DNA of 64,000 nucleotides, taken from NCBI GenBank assembly GCA_002897855.1, contig BDTO01000036.1, positions 89,919 to 153,918 on the forward strand. Direction: 5' to 3'. A program made the translations under genes and the position numbers. Position 1 is the first letter of the stretch. The number at the start of each line of letters is the position of its first letter. The notes below the pieces were generated by a model, which ran no database searches, was not told the DNA's origin, and worked only from the letters and a program-made list of their open reading frames with translations. Source of the DNA: a bacterium BMS3Bbin05. GTDB taxonomy: Bacteria > Nitrospirota > Thermodesulfovibrionia > Thermodesulfovibrionales > BMS3Bbin05. Shown here piece by piece: positions 19,052-28,802 of the stretch.

Positions 19052-20427
19052 CAGAATGCCTCCTCTTCATAATCTTCATAACTATTACGTTCCGAATAAT
19101 CCTCGAACCTTGTATATCGGGCCCTGAATGCCATTTTTACCTTAATCCCGGCCGGGCCGTTTCTTTGTTTGGCTATATGTACTTCCGCAGTGCCCTGATT
19201 CTCGTTTTTATCTTTGTAATAATACTCATCCCTGTACAGAAATAATATAACATCGGCATCCTGCTCAATTGCACCTGACTCCCTGAGATCAGCGAGTGTC
19301 GGGATAGGTGGTCTGCGCTGTTCTACCAATCTGTTCAACTGACTTAATGCTATCACAGGCAGTTCCAGCTCTTTTGCAAGTCCCTTCAGTGAACGTGAAA
19401 TATCCGAAATCTCCTGCTCACGCCTCTCAAGACCGGCGCGGCCTTTCATCAGCTGTATATAATCAATGATGATAAGACCAAGCCCATGCTCCTTTTTCAA
19501 TCTCCTTGCCTTGGCCCTCATTTCCAGGATAGACAGATACGACGAGTCATCTATATATATGTCTGCATTCGAAAGATCGCCCGCCGCCCTTGTAAGTAAA
19601 GGCCAGTCCTCCTTGCTGATATGACCGACCCTGACCTTGTTCGAATCCACTCTGGCCTCTGAACAGAGCATCCTCAGCGCAAGCTGTTTCTTGGACATTT
19701 CCAGCGAAAAGATGGCAACGGGTATCTTCGCCTTGAGAGAAACATTCTGGGCAATATTGAGACAGAACGCAGTTTTGCCCATTCCGGGTCTCCCCCCTAC
19801 TACGATAAGCTCGCTGTTCTGGAACCCCGTGGTGTATTTATCAAGATCGGCAAATCCACTGGGCACCCCTGTAACTGCATATTTTTTTGAATATAAATCC
19901 TCTATGGTCTTAAATGTGTCCCCAAGGAGTGTATCCATCTTCTCAAATGAAACCGTTATCCTCTTTTCAGATATTTCGAATATCTTCTGCTCTGCATAAT
20001 CAACCATCTCTTCAGGGTCAACAACGCCTTCGTACACCTGTGTCATTATATCATTCGATGTCTCTATCAAACTTCTCAAAAGAGATTTTTCCTTAATAAT
20101 CTTAGAGTGATACCTTATATTTGCCGACGTATTTATTTGATTTAAAAGAGTTGAGATATAAGAGGCGCCTCCCACTTTTTCCAGGCCACCGGTGCCCCTC
20201 ATATAATTGGTTATCGTTATCAGATCAATCGGCTCATTTTTATCATCGAGTTCAAGCATGGATCCGAATATGAGCCTATGAGATAAATGGTAAAAATCGT
20301 CAGGTTTGATTATCTCGACAGCCTTGTTCAAAGCTTCCCTGTCGAGCAGGATTGCTCCCAGTATGGCCTGTTCAGCTTCGATGTTACTCGGAGGCGTTTT
20401 ATTAAGAGTATAGTCCAGATCAGACAT
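19051..20427 (-). CDS. dnaB: replicative DNA helicase DnaB
   Basis: PPSNIEAEQAILGAILLD; VVGGRPGMGKTAFCLNIA; LIIIDYIQLM; SGAIEQDADVILFLYRDE. Confidence 0.96.
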   Translation of the reverse strand: MSDLDYTLNKTPPSNIEAEQAILGAILLDREALNKAVEIIKPDDFYHLSHRLIFGSMLELDDKNEPIDLITITNYMRGTGGLEKVGGASYISTLLNQINTSANIRYHSKIIKEKSLLRSLIETSNDIMTQVYEGVVDPEEMVDYAEQKIFEISEKRITVSFEKMDTLLGDTFKTIEDLYSKKYAVTGVPSGFADLDKYTTGFQNSELIVVGGRPGMGKTAFCLNIAQNVSLKAKIPVAIFSLEMSKKQLALRMLCSEARVDSNKVRVGHISKEDWPLLTRAAGDLSNADIYIDDSSYLSILEMRAKARRLKKEHGLGLIIIDYIQLMKGRAGLERREQEISDISRSLKGLAKELELPVIALSQLNRLVEQRRPPIPTLADLRESGAIEQDADVILFLYRDEYYYKDKNENQGTAEVHIAKQRNGPAGIKVKMAFRARYTRFEDYSERNSYEDYEEEAF

Positions 20428-20480
20428 TTAAAGTAATCCCTTATTTATAGTCAATTAACTCTTTGTTTAAAAAAGCTAAC

Positions 20481-20921
20481 TTATTCAGGGTTTACCTCGG
20501 CTTTGATATTGGCCGCTATATCGGCGTGCAGTTTTATCCGGATATCATATTCGCCGGTTCGCTTTATGGGGTCAACAACTATCTTCTTCTTGTCAATATC
20601 GATGCCCTGTGCGCTTAACTCCTTCTGTATATCCATATTTGTAATGGATCCAAACAGTTTGCCGTCCTCCCCCGCCTTTACGGTGAAGGATAGTTTTATG
20701 GATGATAATTTTTCAGCCAGAGACTGCTTTTCCTTTTTGACCTTTTCGATCTTTGCAGCCATTGTTTTCTTTATATGTTCAAACTGTTTTATGTTTTTAG
20801 GATTTGCCTCAACGGCAATCTTTCTCGGTATCAGATAGTTCCTGGCATATCCATCAGCTACATTAACAACTTCCCCTATATCCCCAAGATTATCAATATC
20901 TTCTTTCAAAATGACCTTCAT
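20481..20921 (-). CDS. rplI: 50S ribosomal protein L9
   Basis: MKVILKEDIDNLGDIGEVVNVADGYARNYLIPRKIAVEA. Confidence 0.96.
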   Translation of the reverse strand: MKVILKEDIDNLGDIGEVVNVADGYARNYLIPRKIAVEANPKNIKQFEHIKKTMAAKIEKVKKEKQSLAEKLSSIKLSFTVKAGEDGKLFGSITNMDIQKELSAQGIDIDKKKIVVDPIKRTGEYDIRIKLHADIAANIKAEVNPE

Positions 20922-21007
20922 TGAAACTCACCTCTCCATGAAATTTTGTGATAGTATAGCATATCAAATAGAAAAGAAAAAACAATACAATACCGAACAA
21001 TACCGAT

Positions 21008-22333
21008 ATGGATAAAAACAGACTTAATGCCCTGAATATAATATACAGCATCTTTAATGGCGGCTTAAAAACCAAAGAAGCCATGTCCAAAGTTATATCT
21101 GATGACATGAAATATCAGGACAGATCCTTTATCATGGAACTCGTTTATGGATGTGTAAGAAACAAAATATATCTGGAATGGATACTCAGGCATTACCTCA
21201 GAGATTTTTCACATACGGACAAACATACACTTTATAATCTCATGATGGCCCTGTATCAGATCACACATATGCGCATACCTGAATGGGCGGCAGTCAATGA
21301 AGCCGTGGAGATAGAGAAAGAGAGAAAAGGGGTTCCATCGCTTGTAAATGGTGTCTTGAGAAGGTACCTCAAAAATGCAAACGGGCTCAAACTGCCCGGT
21401 TTATCTGAAGACCCGGTAAAACATATAGCCATCAATACATCACATCCGGAATGGCTCATAAAAAAATGGGCCCGGAGATTCAGTATGGATGAAGTCATTG
21501 CATTAGCTGAAGCCAATAACAAAATACCGCCGTTGACCTTAAGGGTGAATACACTTAAATGCAGCTTACCTGAAGTTACCGACATCCTGAAGAAAAGAGG
21601 GATACAATTTGAGTTGTCAGCATACAGCCCTGATGGCATAAACCTGACCAATACCCCTCTATACCCGGTTTCCGACCTTATCGGAAATGTATTCCTGCAG
21701 GATGAGGCATCCCAGTTAATAAGTTATCTTCTCGATCCTTTGCCAAATCAGGTCATACTCGATGCATGTGCAGCTCCGGGAGGAAAGGCTACCCACATTG
21801 CCCAGATTAGCGGTAACAAATCATCAATTGAGGCCATCGAAATCAATAGCAAGAGATTAAAAGACCTGGAAGATAACATAAGAAATCTTGGAACGGTAGC
21901 TGTAAAGCCTGTATTGGGGGACATACTTCTGTTCAAGCCGGGCCATAAATTCGACAGGATACTGCTTGATGCACCCTGCTCCGCTTTAGGCGTCATAAGA
22001 CGAAATCCGGATGTGAAATACAGGCACAACAGGACCAGCATAAAAAAACTGGCAAAAAGACAACTGGCCATGCTTCGGCATGTATCCGGTCTGCTGAAAA
22101 AGAATGGAGTTTTGGTTTATTCAGTCTGCTCTACGGAGCCCGAGGAAACTGTTGAAATTGTAAAAGAGTTCTTGAATATTAACGGGGATTTCTATATTAT
22201 AAATAATTCAGAATTCATGGAAAGATTTAAATTAAGCATTTCCCGACTGATTAATGACGCCGGGCACTTCTTTACATATCCTCACATACATAATATGGAT
22301 GGTTTTTTTGCTGTAAGGTTAAGCAGACGATGA
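21008..22333 (+). CDS. rsmB: 16S rRNA (cytosine-967-C5)-methyltransferase RsmB
   Basis: NusB-like N-domain plus QDEASQLISYLLDPLPNQVILDACAAPGGKATHIAQ; LDAPCSALGVIRRNPDVKYR; YSVCSTEPEE. Confidence 0.92.
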   Translation: MDKNRLNALNIIYSIFNGGLKTKEAMSKVISDDMKYQDRSFIMELVYGCVRNKIYLEWILRHYLRDFSHTDKHTLYNLMMALYQITHMRIPEWAAVNEAVEIEKERKGVPSLVNGVLRRYLKNANGLKLPGLSEDPVKHIAINTSHPEWLIKKWARRFSMDEVIALAEANNKIPPLTLRVNTLKCSLPEVTDILKKRGIQFELSAYSPDGINLTNTPLYPVSDLIGNVFLQDEASQLISYLLDPLPNQVILDACAAPGGKATHIAQISGNKSSIEAIEINSKRLKDLEDNIRNLGTVAVKPVLGDILLFKPGHKFDRILLDAPCSALGVIRRNPDVKYRHNRTSIKKLAKRQLAMLRHVSGLLKKNGVLVYSVCSTEPEETVEIVKEFLNINGDFYIINNSEFMERFKLSISRLINDAGHFFTYPHIHNMDGFFAVRLSRR

Positions 22334-23037
22334 AAAAGCTATTAAAAGCTATATTATATTTTATTATTTTCTCATTTACCGGAATCGCTATTGCATATCT
22401 GACGTTCTATATGCTCTCTACGACAAAAAGTTATGAAGTCCCCAGCCTGGTGGGTAAGAGCCTTCTCGATGCAAATAAGATCCTCAGTGATAAAAATCTC
22501 TACTTAAAGATTGATGGTGAATCATACGATGCAGATGTTCCTTCGGGTCACATAATGAAACAGAATATCCCTTCAGGCCAATTGATAAAGGCTGGCAGGC
22601 GTATCGGTGTTATCATCAGCAAGGGTCCCAGGATCCTGTATACACCGATGTTTGCAGGGCTTTCAATAGACGATGCAGAGAAAATTGCCGAAGAAAACCA
22701 TATAAAAATTGACAGAATAATAAAAGTTCATTCGGATTCGATCGAAAAAAACATGGTTATTGCACAGGATCCAAATCCTGAAGAACATGGTGCAGGAGGT
22801 CTTTCCCTGATTGTAAGCATCGGTAATTATGATAACTATTTGATATGTCCATCGTTCATCGATATGAAGGTTGAAAAGGCCAGGGAACTTGCTCGGAAGC
22901 TCGGCCTGGATGTTTCAATAAGTGGTTCAGGCGACACGATTGATACTCAGAGACCCGTCGCATATTCTCTTGTTAAAAGTGGTGACAATATCACACTTGA
23001 CCTTAAAGAAGGGAGGGCTTCCAAATGGTGGTTTTAA
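22330..23037 (+). CDS. PASTA domain membrane protein
   Basis: N-terminal TM then PASTA repeats (YEVPSLVGKSLLDANKIL...; LYTPMFAGLSIDDAEKIA). Confidence 0.85.
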   Translation: MKKLLKAILYFIIFSFTGIAIAYLTFYMLSTTKSYEVPSLVGKSLLDANKILSDKNLYLKIDGESYDADVPSGHIMKQNIPSGQLIKAGRRIGVIISKGPRILYTPMFAGLSIDDAEKIAEENHIKIDRIIKVHSDSIEKNMVIAQDPNPEEHGAGGLSLIVSIGNYDNYLICPSFIDMKVEKARELARKLGLDVSISGSGDTIDTQRPVAYSLVKSGDNITLDLKEGRASKWWF

Positions 23038-23684
23038 TTGCTCCGTCAATACTTTCATCAGATTTTACGAATATGCAGAGGGAAATCGCCGATATCGAAA
23101 GATCGGGCGCAGACTGGCTCCACATTGATATTATGGACGGCCATTTTGTTCCCAATATCACGATTGGTCCCGATATTGTAAAACAGATAAGACCATTAAC
23201 AGGTATGCCTCTCGACGTTCATCTGATGATCAGCGACCCTGACAGGTATCTTGATGATTTTTCTGAAGCAGGGGCCGATATTATTACGGTCCATGCTGAG
23301 GCAACTACTCATCTGCACCGTTCAATTCAGAAGATCAGGAGCCTTGGGAAAAAAGCCGGTGTATCGCTCAACCCGGCTACTCCGTTAAGTGAACTCGGGT
23401 ATGTTTTACAGGATGTAGACGTAGCGCTGATTATGTCCGTAAATCCGGGATTCGGCGGCCAGTCGTTTATTCCGCAGATAATGGAGAAGATATCCACATT
23501 AAAAAAGATAATCCGTGAAAACGATTTGACAACCGCAATAGAAGTGGATGGCGGGGTAAAACTGGAAAATGCAAAAGAAATTGCCGATGCGGGCGCTGAC
23601 ATCCTGGTAATGGGCTCCGGCTTCTTTTCGCATGAAGATTATACTGAAACTGTGAGGAGGTTTAAAGAAACAGTTGGATCCTGA
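23025..23684 (+). CDS. rpe: ribulose-phosphate 3-epimerase
   Basis: IAPSILSSDFTNM...WLHIDIMDGHFVPNITIGP...VMSVNPGFGGQSFIP...EVDGGV. Confidence 0.95.
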   Translation: MVVLIAPSILSSDFTNMQREIADIERSGADWLHIDIMDGHFVPNITIGPDIVKQIRPLTGMPLDVHLMISDPDRYLDDFSEAGADIITVHAEATTHLHRSIQKIRSLGKKAGVSLNPATPLSELGYVLQDVDVALIMSVNPGFGGQSFIPQIMEKISTLKKIIRENDLTTAIEVDGGVKLENAKEIADAGADILVMGSGFFSHEDYTETVRRFKETVGS

Positions 23685-24747
23685 AGCTTTACTCTCGCTG
23701 GCAGAATATTTAAGGGCGCGCTCTAAATATTCAGAGGCGGTTGTTACACTGAAAAAGGCTCTTAAATCCTTTAGTATTGCTGGTAATAATGAGGGTGGGT
23801 TGTTATCATCATTATCGATTGCAGACAATCTCAGGATGCTCGGAAAATTCAGGAATGCAATCCGATATTACCATATCGCTTTTGAAATCTCAAAAGAGAT
23901 GCGGGACAGGAAGTCTCAGGCTGATTCCATTACGGGAACAGGATTATCTCTGAGGGCGATGGGGCTATGGAAAGAATCATTAAAAAATTTCCGTTCTTCT
24001 CTTGAAATTTACGAATCAACCGATGATATTGAGGGTATTGCATTTGTGTTGTGGGCAGTCGGCGGAGCTTTGAGGGTCAAGGGGGATATAAATTCAGCAA
24101 TAGATTATTTCAGAAAAGCCGGAGATCTGTACAGGAGATTAAGAGACATACAGGGAGAAGGATACTGTTACTGCGCTCTGGGAGGAGCACACAGAGTCGC
24201 AGGACATTACAAAATGTCTCATTCGTATTATAATAAAGCAAACATTATATTTGTTAAATTAAGAGATAAGTTTGGAACGGCATATTCGTTCTGCGGCACA
24301 GGAAATTCACTGCGGATGATGGGTCAATTCACGGAAGCTAAGAGTTATTTCAGGTCTGCTCTCAGGATTTACAGGCGCATCGGAGACATTGTCAGCTCTG
24401 CATATACTCTATGGAGCATGGGCATGCTGTATATAATGGAAAGCCGGTATTTGATGGCTGACAGATACCTGAATACAGCTCTGCATTATTTCAAAAAAAC
24501 CGGGGATGTCCGCGGTAAAAGTTATTATCTCATCGCAAGGTCACAGAAAGAATTCTTGACCGGAAATATCAATGAATCAAGAAAAATGTTGAATAGCGCA
24601 GTACATATAACGCATAAATGGGGCTTTTCAATAGAAAAATGCCATGCACTGCTTCTACTGTCAATACTCGATCAAAAGGATGTGAAGTGTTATAAGGAAA
24701 TCGGTATGCATCATAAATTTAAATCTTTACCCTGCAATATTCCCTGA
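23674..24747 (+). CDS. TPR repeat protein
   Basis: Tandem TPR-like helices (ALGGAHRVAGHYKMSHSYYNKA...; CGTGNSLRMMGQFTEAKSYFRSALRIYRRIGD); apparent TTG start overlapping rpe stop. Confidence 0.75.
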   Translation: MDPEALLSLAEYLRARSKYSEAVVTLKKALKSFSIAGNNEGGLLSSLSIADNLRMLGKFRNAIRYYHIAFEISKEMRDRKSQADSITGTGLSLRAMGLWKESLKNFRSSLEIYESTDDIEGIAFVLWAVGGALRVKGDINSAIDYFRKAGDLYRRLRDIQGEGYCYCALGGAHRVAGHYKMSHSYYNKANIIFVKLRDKFGTAYSFCGTGNSLRMMGQFTEAKSYFRSALRIYRRIGDIVSSAYTLWSMGMLYIMESRYLMADRYLNTALHYFKKTGDVRGKSYYLIARSQKEFLTGNINESRKMLNSAVHITHKWGFSIEKCHALLLLSILDQKDVKCYKEIGMHHKFKSLPCNIP

Positions 24748-24757
24748 ATCGGTCGGC

Positions 24758-25294
24758 ATGTTATATAAAAATCTGCCCAACATAGTTACTCTTATAAGGA
24801 TAATCCTCATTCCTTTCTTCATTGCATTCCTCTTATACCACTACTATCATAACGCACTTTACACATTTATTATAGCGGGGTTGTCGGATATCCTTGATGG
24901 ATATCTGGCCAGAAAACTTAAATCACATACGGAGATCGGAAAACTTTTAGATCCCATAGCAGACAAATTCCTGCTGACCGCATCTTTTATAGTTTTCACT
25001 ATCATAGGCTGGATACCTGTATGGTTTACGATAATCGTTATAAGCAGGGACATATTCATAACTATCGGCTGGGTTCTCAGATATCTGATATACGGCACGA
25101 AATCGGTTCAACCGTCTATCATTGGTAAATCCGCAATCGCCCTGCAGATGTTTCTTGTCGGATACATATTGCTTAATAACATACTTCAGGAAAAACTGAT
25201 TGGAGGAGAATATTTAATTCTGATTGTCGCAATATTGACCATCACCTCGGGTATTCAATACATATACAGGGGGCTGACTTATTCAGGTGAATAA
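24758..25294 (+). CDS. pgsA: CDP-diacylglycerol-glycerol-3-phosphate 3-phosphatidyltransferase
   Basis: LPNIVTLIRIILIPFF; CDP-OH-P motif DILDGYLARKLKSHTEIGKLLDPIADK. Confidence 0.93.
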   Translation: MLYKNLPNIVTLIRIILIPFFIAFLLYHYYHNALYTFIIAGLSDILDGYLARKLKSHTEIGKLLDPIADKFLLTASFIVFTIIGWIPVWFTIIVISRDIFITIGWVLRYLIYGTKSVQPSIIGKSAIALQMFLVGYILLNNILQEKLIGGEYLILIVAILTITSGIQYIYRGLTYSGE

Positions 25295-26579
25295 ACTAAT
25301 TTCCAATACAGTCACATCCGTATTGCCCGAAAGCCCTGCAGCCATGGCCGGAATAAGTAAGGGCGACCGGATAATCTCAGTAAACGGACATCTAATAAAT
25401 GACGATATCGATCTTACCTTTTATTCCCAGGAGCCGTCTCTGACGATAAAAATGAGAAGAGGGTCAAAAATCTTCCGCACTTCCGTTCAAAAAGACGAGT
25501 ATAAGGGAATGGGTATCTCACTGAACCCCATGAAGATAAGAACCTGCAGGAATAACTGCATTTTCTGCTTTGTGAGCCAATTGCCGAAAGGACTGAGGAG
25601 AAGCCTGTATATAAAGGACGAAGACTACAGGTTCTCGTTTCTTTATGGAAATTATGTTACCCTGGGCAATATTACAGATGACGACAGAAAACGTATTATC
25701 GAGCAAAAACTGAGCCCCCTGTATATCTCCGTACATACGACCAACCATGAACTCAGAAGAAGCATGATAGGCAACAAAAAGGCACCCGACATACTTTCCG
25801 AATTGAAATATATGAAGGCAAAAAAAATAAAATTCCACACCCAGATCGTGTTGTGCCCGGGACACAATGACAAAAAAGAGCTCGAAAAAACCATCAATGA
25901 CCTCGGTAAACTTTATCCCTATGCGATATCAATGGCCGTAGTACCGGTTGGGCTTACCCGGCACAGGGAAAAATCCTTAAACCCTGTTGAAAAGCAAGAT
26001 GCACTGGATGCAATAGCCATCGTGGAAAAATTCCAGAAACGCTTTATGAAAAAACATGGAGATCCGATAGTATATGGGTCTGATGAGTTATTCATCAAGT
26101 CGGGGTTACCCTTCCCTCCTGCCAGATTTTATGGAGATTTTCCCCAAATCGAGAATGGGGTGGGGATGGTTCCTTCTTTTATTCACAAAAGCAGATTCCT
26201 GAGGTTTTCATCTCATAAACTGTCGAAAAAGAGATTCATTGCCTTTACGGGGATGTCATTTTATCCCTACCTGTCGCAATTTATAGGCAAACTTCGTGAA
26301 AAAACCGGGGTAAAGATAAAACTTGTTCCCGTCAACAACGATTTCTTCGGCAGAAGCGTAACCGTTACCGGCCTTCTTACAGGCAGGGACATCATTAAAT
26401 CGCTGTCCGATAATATTGACAATTCAGACATCATACTGATACCTGACGTCGTTCTGAAAGATACAAATGAAGTACTGCTGGACGATTCAAGTGTAAGTGA
26501 CATATATGAAGCCCTGGACAGGGAAGTGAGGGTAATTGAATCCACACCGGCAGGACTCTTAAAAGGACTGGAGGATTAA
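25287..26579 (+). CDS. DUF512 protein (PDZ plus radical SAM-like Cys cluster)
   Basis: PESPAAMAGISKGDRIISVNG; RTCRNNCIFCFVSQLPKGLRRSLYIKDEDYRFSFLYGNYVTLGN. Confidence 0.88.
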   Translation: MNKLISNTVTSVLPESPAAMAGISKGDRIISVNGHLINDDIDLTFYSQEPSLTIKMRRGSKIFRTSVQKDEYKGMGISLNPMKIRTCRNNCIFCFVSQLPKGLRRSLYIKDEDYRFSFLYGNYVTLGNITDDDRKRIIEQKLSPLYISVHTTNHELRRSMIGNKKAPDILSELKYMKAKKIKFHTQIVLCPGHNDKKELEKTINDLGKLYPYAISMAVVPVGLTRHREKSLNPVEKQDALDAIAIVEKFQKRFMKKHGDPIVYGSDELFIKSGLPFPPARFYGDFPQIENGVGMVPSFIHKSRFLRFSSHKLSKKRFIAFTGMSFYPYLSQFIGKLREKTGVKIKLVPVNNDFFGRSVTVTGLLTGRDIIKSLSDNIDNSDIILIPDVVLKDTNEVLLDDSSVSDIYEALDREVRVIESTPAGLLKGLED

Positions 26580-26580
26580 A

Positions 26581-27417
26581 ATGAATATTAATGCCAAAAC
26601 CCGGATTACCGGACTCCTCGGCTATCCGGTAGAACACAGCCTGTCTCCTGAAATGCATAATTCTGCATTCGGACATCTCGGATTGAATTACTGCTATATT
26701 GCATTGCCCGTGCGCCCCGAATCACTCGGCATGGCTATTGAAGGAATCAGGGCAATGAATTTTACAGGGGTTAACATTACAGTACCCCATAAAGAGAAGG
26801 TCCCGCCGCTGCTTGATGATATTGATCGGGAGGCAGATTTTATCGGTGCAGTAAATACGATAGTCAATGAAGAAGGAAAATTGAAAGGTTATAATACTGA
26901 TGGGAGAGGGTTTATCAAATCTCTTGATGAAAATAAGATAACATACGATGATAGCAGCATATTTGTGATAGGCGCAGGTGGCGCATCCCGGGCCGTCTGT
27001 TATTATCTGAGCCGGAAGGCATCCAACCTGCGTATCTTTGATATAGACATTTCAAAGGCCGAATCGCTCGTTAATGACCTGAAGACGATTAACAGCAATG
27101 TTTCTTTCGAATCTGACAGGAAAAAAATAGAAATGTCCGACATTGTAATTAATGCGACCCCCCTTGGCCTGAAAGCGGATGACCCGCTTCCGTTTGATAC
27201 CGAAGGTCTTTCGGAGGGACAGGTTGTTGTTGATCTTATTTACCGTGATACACCTCTACTCAAGTCTGCTAGGCAAAAAAAGTGTGAAACCATAAACGGA
27301 CTCGGCATGCTCCTGTGGCAGGGGGCCCTGGCATTTGAACTATGGACAGGTACAGCAGCTCCTGTGGACATAATGAAAAAAGCTCTTCTAAATGGATTCT
27401 CAAAACGGCAGGCATAG
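26581..27417 (+). CDS. aroE: shikimate dehydrogenase
   Basis: GLLGYPVEHSLSPEMHNSAF; GVNITVPHKEKV; YNTDGRGF; IGAGGASRAV; NATPLGL. Confidence 0.95.
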   Translation: MNINAKTRITGLLGYPVEHSLSPEMHNSAFGHLGLNYCYIALPVRPESLGMAIEGIRAMNFTGVNITVPHKEKVPPLLDDIDREADFIGAVNTIVNEEGKLKGYNTDGRGFIKSLDENKITYDDSSIFVIGAGGASRAVCYYLSRKASNLRIFDIDISKAESLVNDLKTINSNVSFESDRKKIEMSDIVINATPLGLKADDPLPFDTEGLSEGQVVVDLIYRDTPLLKSARQKKCETINGLGMLLWQGALAFELWTGTAAPVDIMKKALLNGFSKRQA

Positions 27418-27425
27418 GAACCCAT

Positions 27426-27440
27426 TGGCACAGTTTTTGC
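27426..27440 (+). promoter_or_regulatory. Putative sigma-54 (RpoN) -24/-12 promoter
   Basis: TGGCAC-AGTTT-TTGC, exact match to the TGGCAC-N5-TTGC core, about 46 bp upstream of lptC in the operon containing rpoN. Confidence 0.7.
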
Positions 27441-27469
27441 TTTATTTATATTGCTAATAATGTTCATTC

Positions 27470-27489
27470 CATGATAAAATTTTATCATG
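27470..27489. promoter_or_regulatory. 20-bp perfect palindrome overlapping lptC start codon
   Basis: CATGATAAAATTTTATCATG. Confidence 0.55.
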
Positions 27490-27987
27490 ATAAAGATCAT
27501 ATCCTTTTTTACAGCTCTCTTTCTCCTTTCAGCAATACTTTTCAACTATCGGAAAAGCAGTGTACCGACGCTCGCTATTAACGATGACTCATTTATGGAA
27601 AAAGTAAGCGTTCTGCATGTCACCTCCGGTGTTATTGACTGGAAGGCCGACATAGATAAAGTATTTATTGATTCCGGCAGCAGAAGTTCCATAATTCGGG
27701 ATGTCAGTTTCACATTCCCCGGCAGAAACGTCACTGCATCTGCTGATAATGGTATATTCGACATGGATCGTGATAACCTCTTCCTTTATCACAATGTAAA
27801 GGCAAAGAAAAACAGTATGGATATTACCGCCGAATCAATATCATGGAATAATAATAAAAAATCTCTAAGCTCCGACTCCCGTATTATCATTAGTGAAGAT
27901 TTACTTAAACTAAGCGGCAAAGGGCTGGATATCTCAAACGATGGCAGGATTACAATAAAAAAGAATGTCAGGGCAATCCTGTATTGA
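27487..27987 (+). CDS. lptC: LPS export ABC transporter periplasmic protein LptC
   Basis: Position before lptA/lptB; N-terminal TM; DVSFTFPGRNVTASADNGIFDMDRDNLFLYHNVKAK. Confidence 0.75.
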   Translation: MIKIISFFTALFLLSAILFNYRKSSVPTLAINDDSFMEKVSVLHVTSGVIDWKADIDKVFIDSGSRSSIIRDVSFTFPGRNVTASADNGIFDMDRDNLFLYHNVKAKKNSMDITAESISWNNNKKSLSSDSRIIISEDLLKLSGKGLDISNDGRITIKKNVRAILY

Positions 27988-28001
27988 TCATTTCAATGGA
28001 T

Positions 28002-28315
28002 AGCGAGCGTATTCCCCGTGGCCTTATCACAGGGAAGGTCAATAATATTTTTTTACCCCCCTTTAGAAAAGGAGGGGCAGGGGGGATTTGAATCAGGGGA
28101 AAACATGAGCGATATGGAATCAATTGTAATTAAAGAAATCTCCCCTGACCCCTCTTTGCCAAAGAGGGGAAAAGTATCAGGGGGTCTTTACCAATTTAAA
28201 TCAATAGCGAGCGGATTCACCGTGGACTCATCACGGGGTGGAGAGAGCGAATATAATAATGCAAAATTCCCTGCATTAGATTACCGGCGACGGAGAGACG
28301 GGGAAGATCAATTGT
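28002..28315. repeat. Cluster of intergenic repeats between lptC and lptA
   Basis: tagcgagcg...ccccgtgg...atcac elements near 28002 and 28202, plus inverted cccccctttagaaaaggaggggcaggggggattt / aatctcccctgacccctctttgccaaagagggg. Confidence 0.75.
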
Positions 28316-28802
28316 GCATATGAGAAATCTTACAAAAAATAATTCAGTTATATTCCTGATGAAAGCTGCTTTTTTATTTTTTATTATTCTCATATGTTCC
28401 GTCCGGTTATCTTATGCCGAGCAAAAAAAAGCTGTAAAGAATCCACTGAAAATAACTTCCGAAAGCATGATAGCAGAAGACAAAAAGAATATTATCACGT
28501 TTATAGGGTCGGTTATTGCTCAAAAGGACGATATCAGGTTATATTCAAACAGACTGGTTGTTCATTACACCGAAAACAGGAAGGTTAAGCACCTGACCGC
28601 TTTGGGTAAGGTAAGGCTTATTCAGGACAATAAAGATATAAAGTCCGATAAAGCTGAATACTTCCCTGACAAAAAGATGATAATATTCACTGGTTCCCCG
28701 ATTTTTATGGAAAACAGCAATACAGTCTCTGGAACCAGCATAACTTACTACATATCTGCAAAGAAGATTGTAGTCGAAAACAGCAGGGTTATTCTCAAAT
28801 GA
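28314..28802 (+). CDS. lptA: LptA (OstA-like) LPS transport periplasmic protein
   Basis: Signal peptide; NPLKITSESMIAEDKKNIITFIGSVIAQKDDIRLYSNRLVVHY. Confidence 0.88.
   Translation: MHMRNLTKNNSVIFLMKAAFLFFIILICSVRLSYAEQKKAVKNPLKITSESMIAEDKKNIITFIGSVIAQKDDIRLYSNRLVVHYTENRKVKHLTALGKVRLIQDNKDIKSDKAEYFPDKKMIIFTGSPIFMENSNTVSGTSITYYISAKKIVVENSRVILK

Noticed and set aside
28018-28323. 101-aa plus-strand ORF (PPLEKEGQGGF...DPSLPKRGK)
   Set aside because: Translation of the intergenic repeat cluster; the PPLEKEGQGGF/DPSLPKRGK phrases are the two arms of the repeat, not a protein family.
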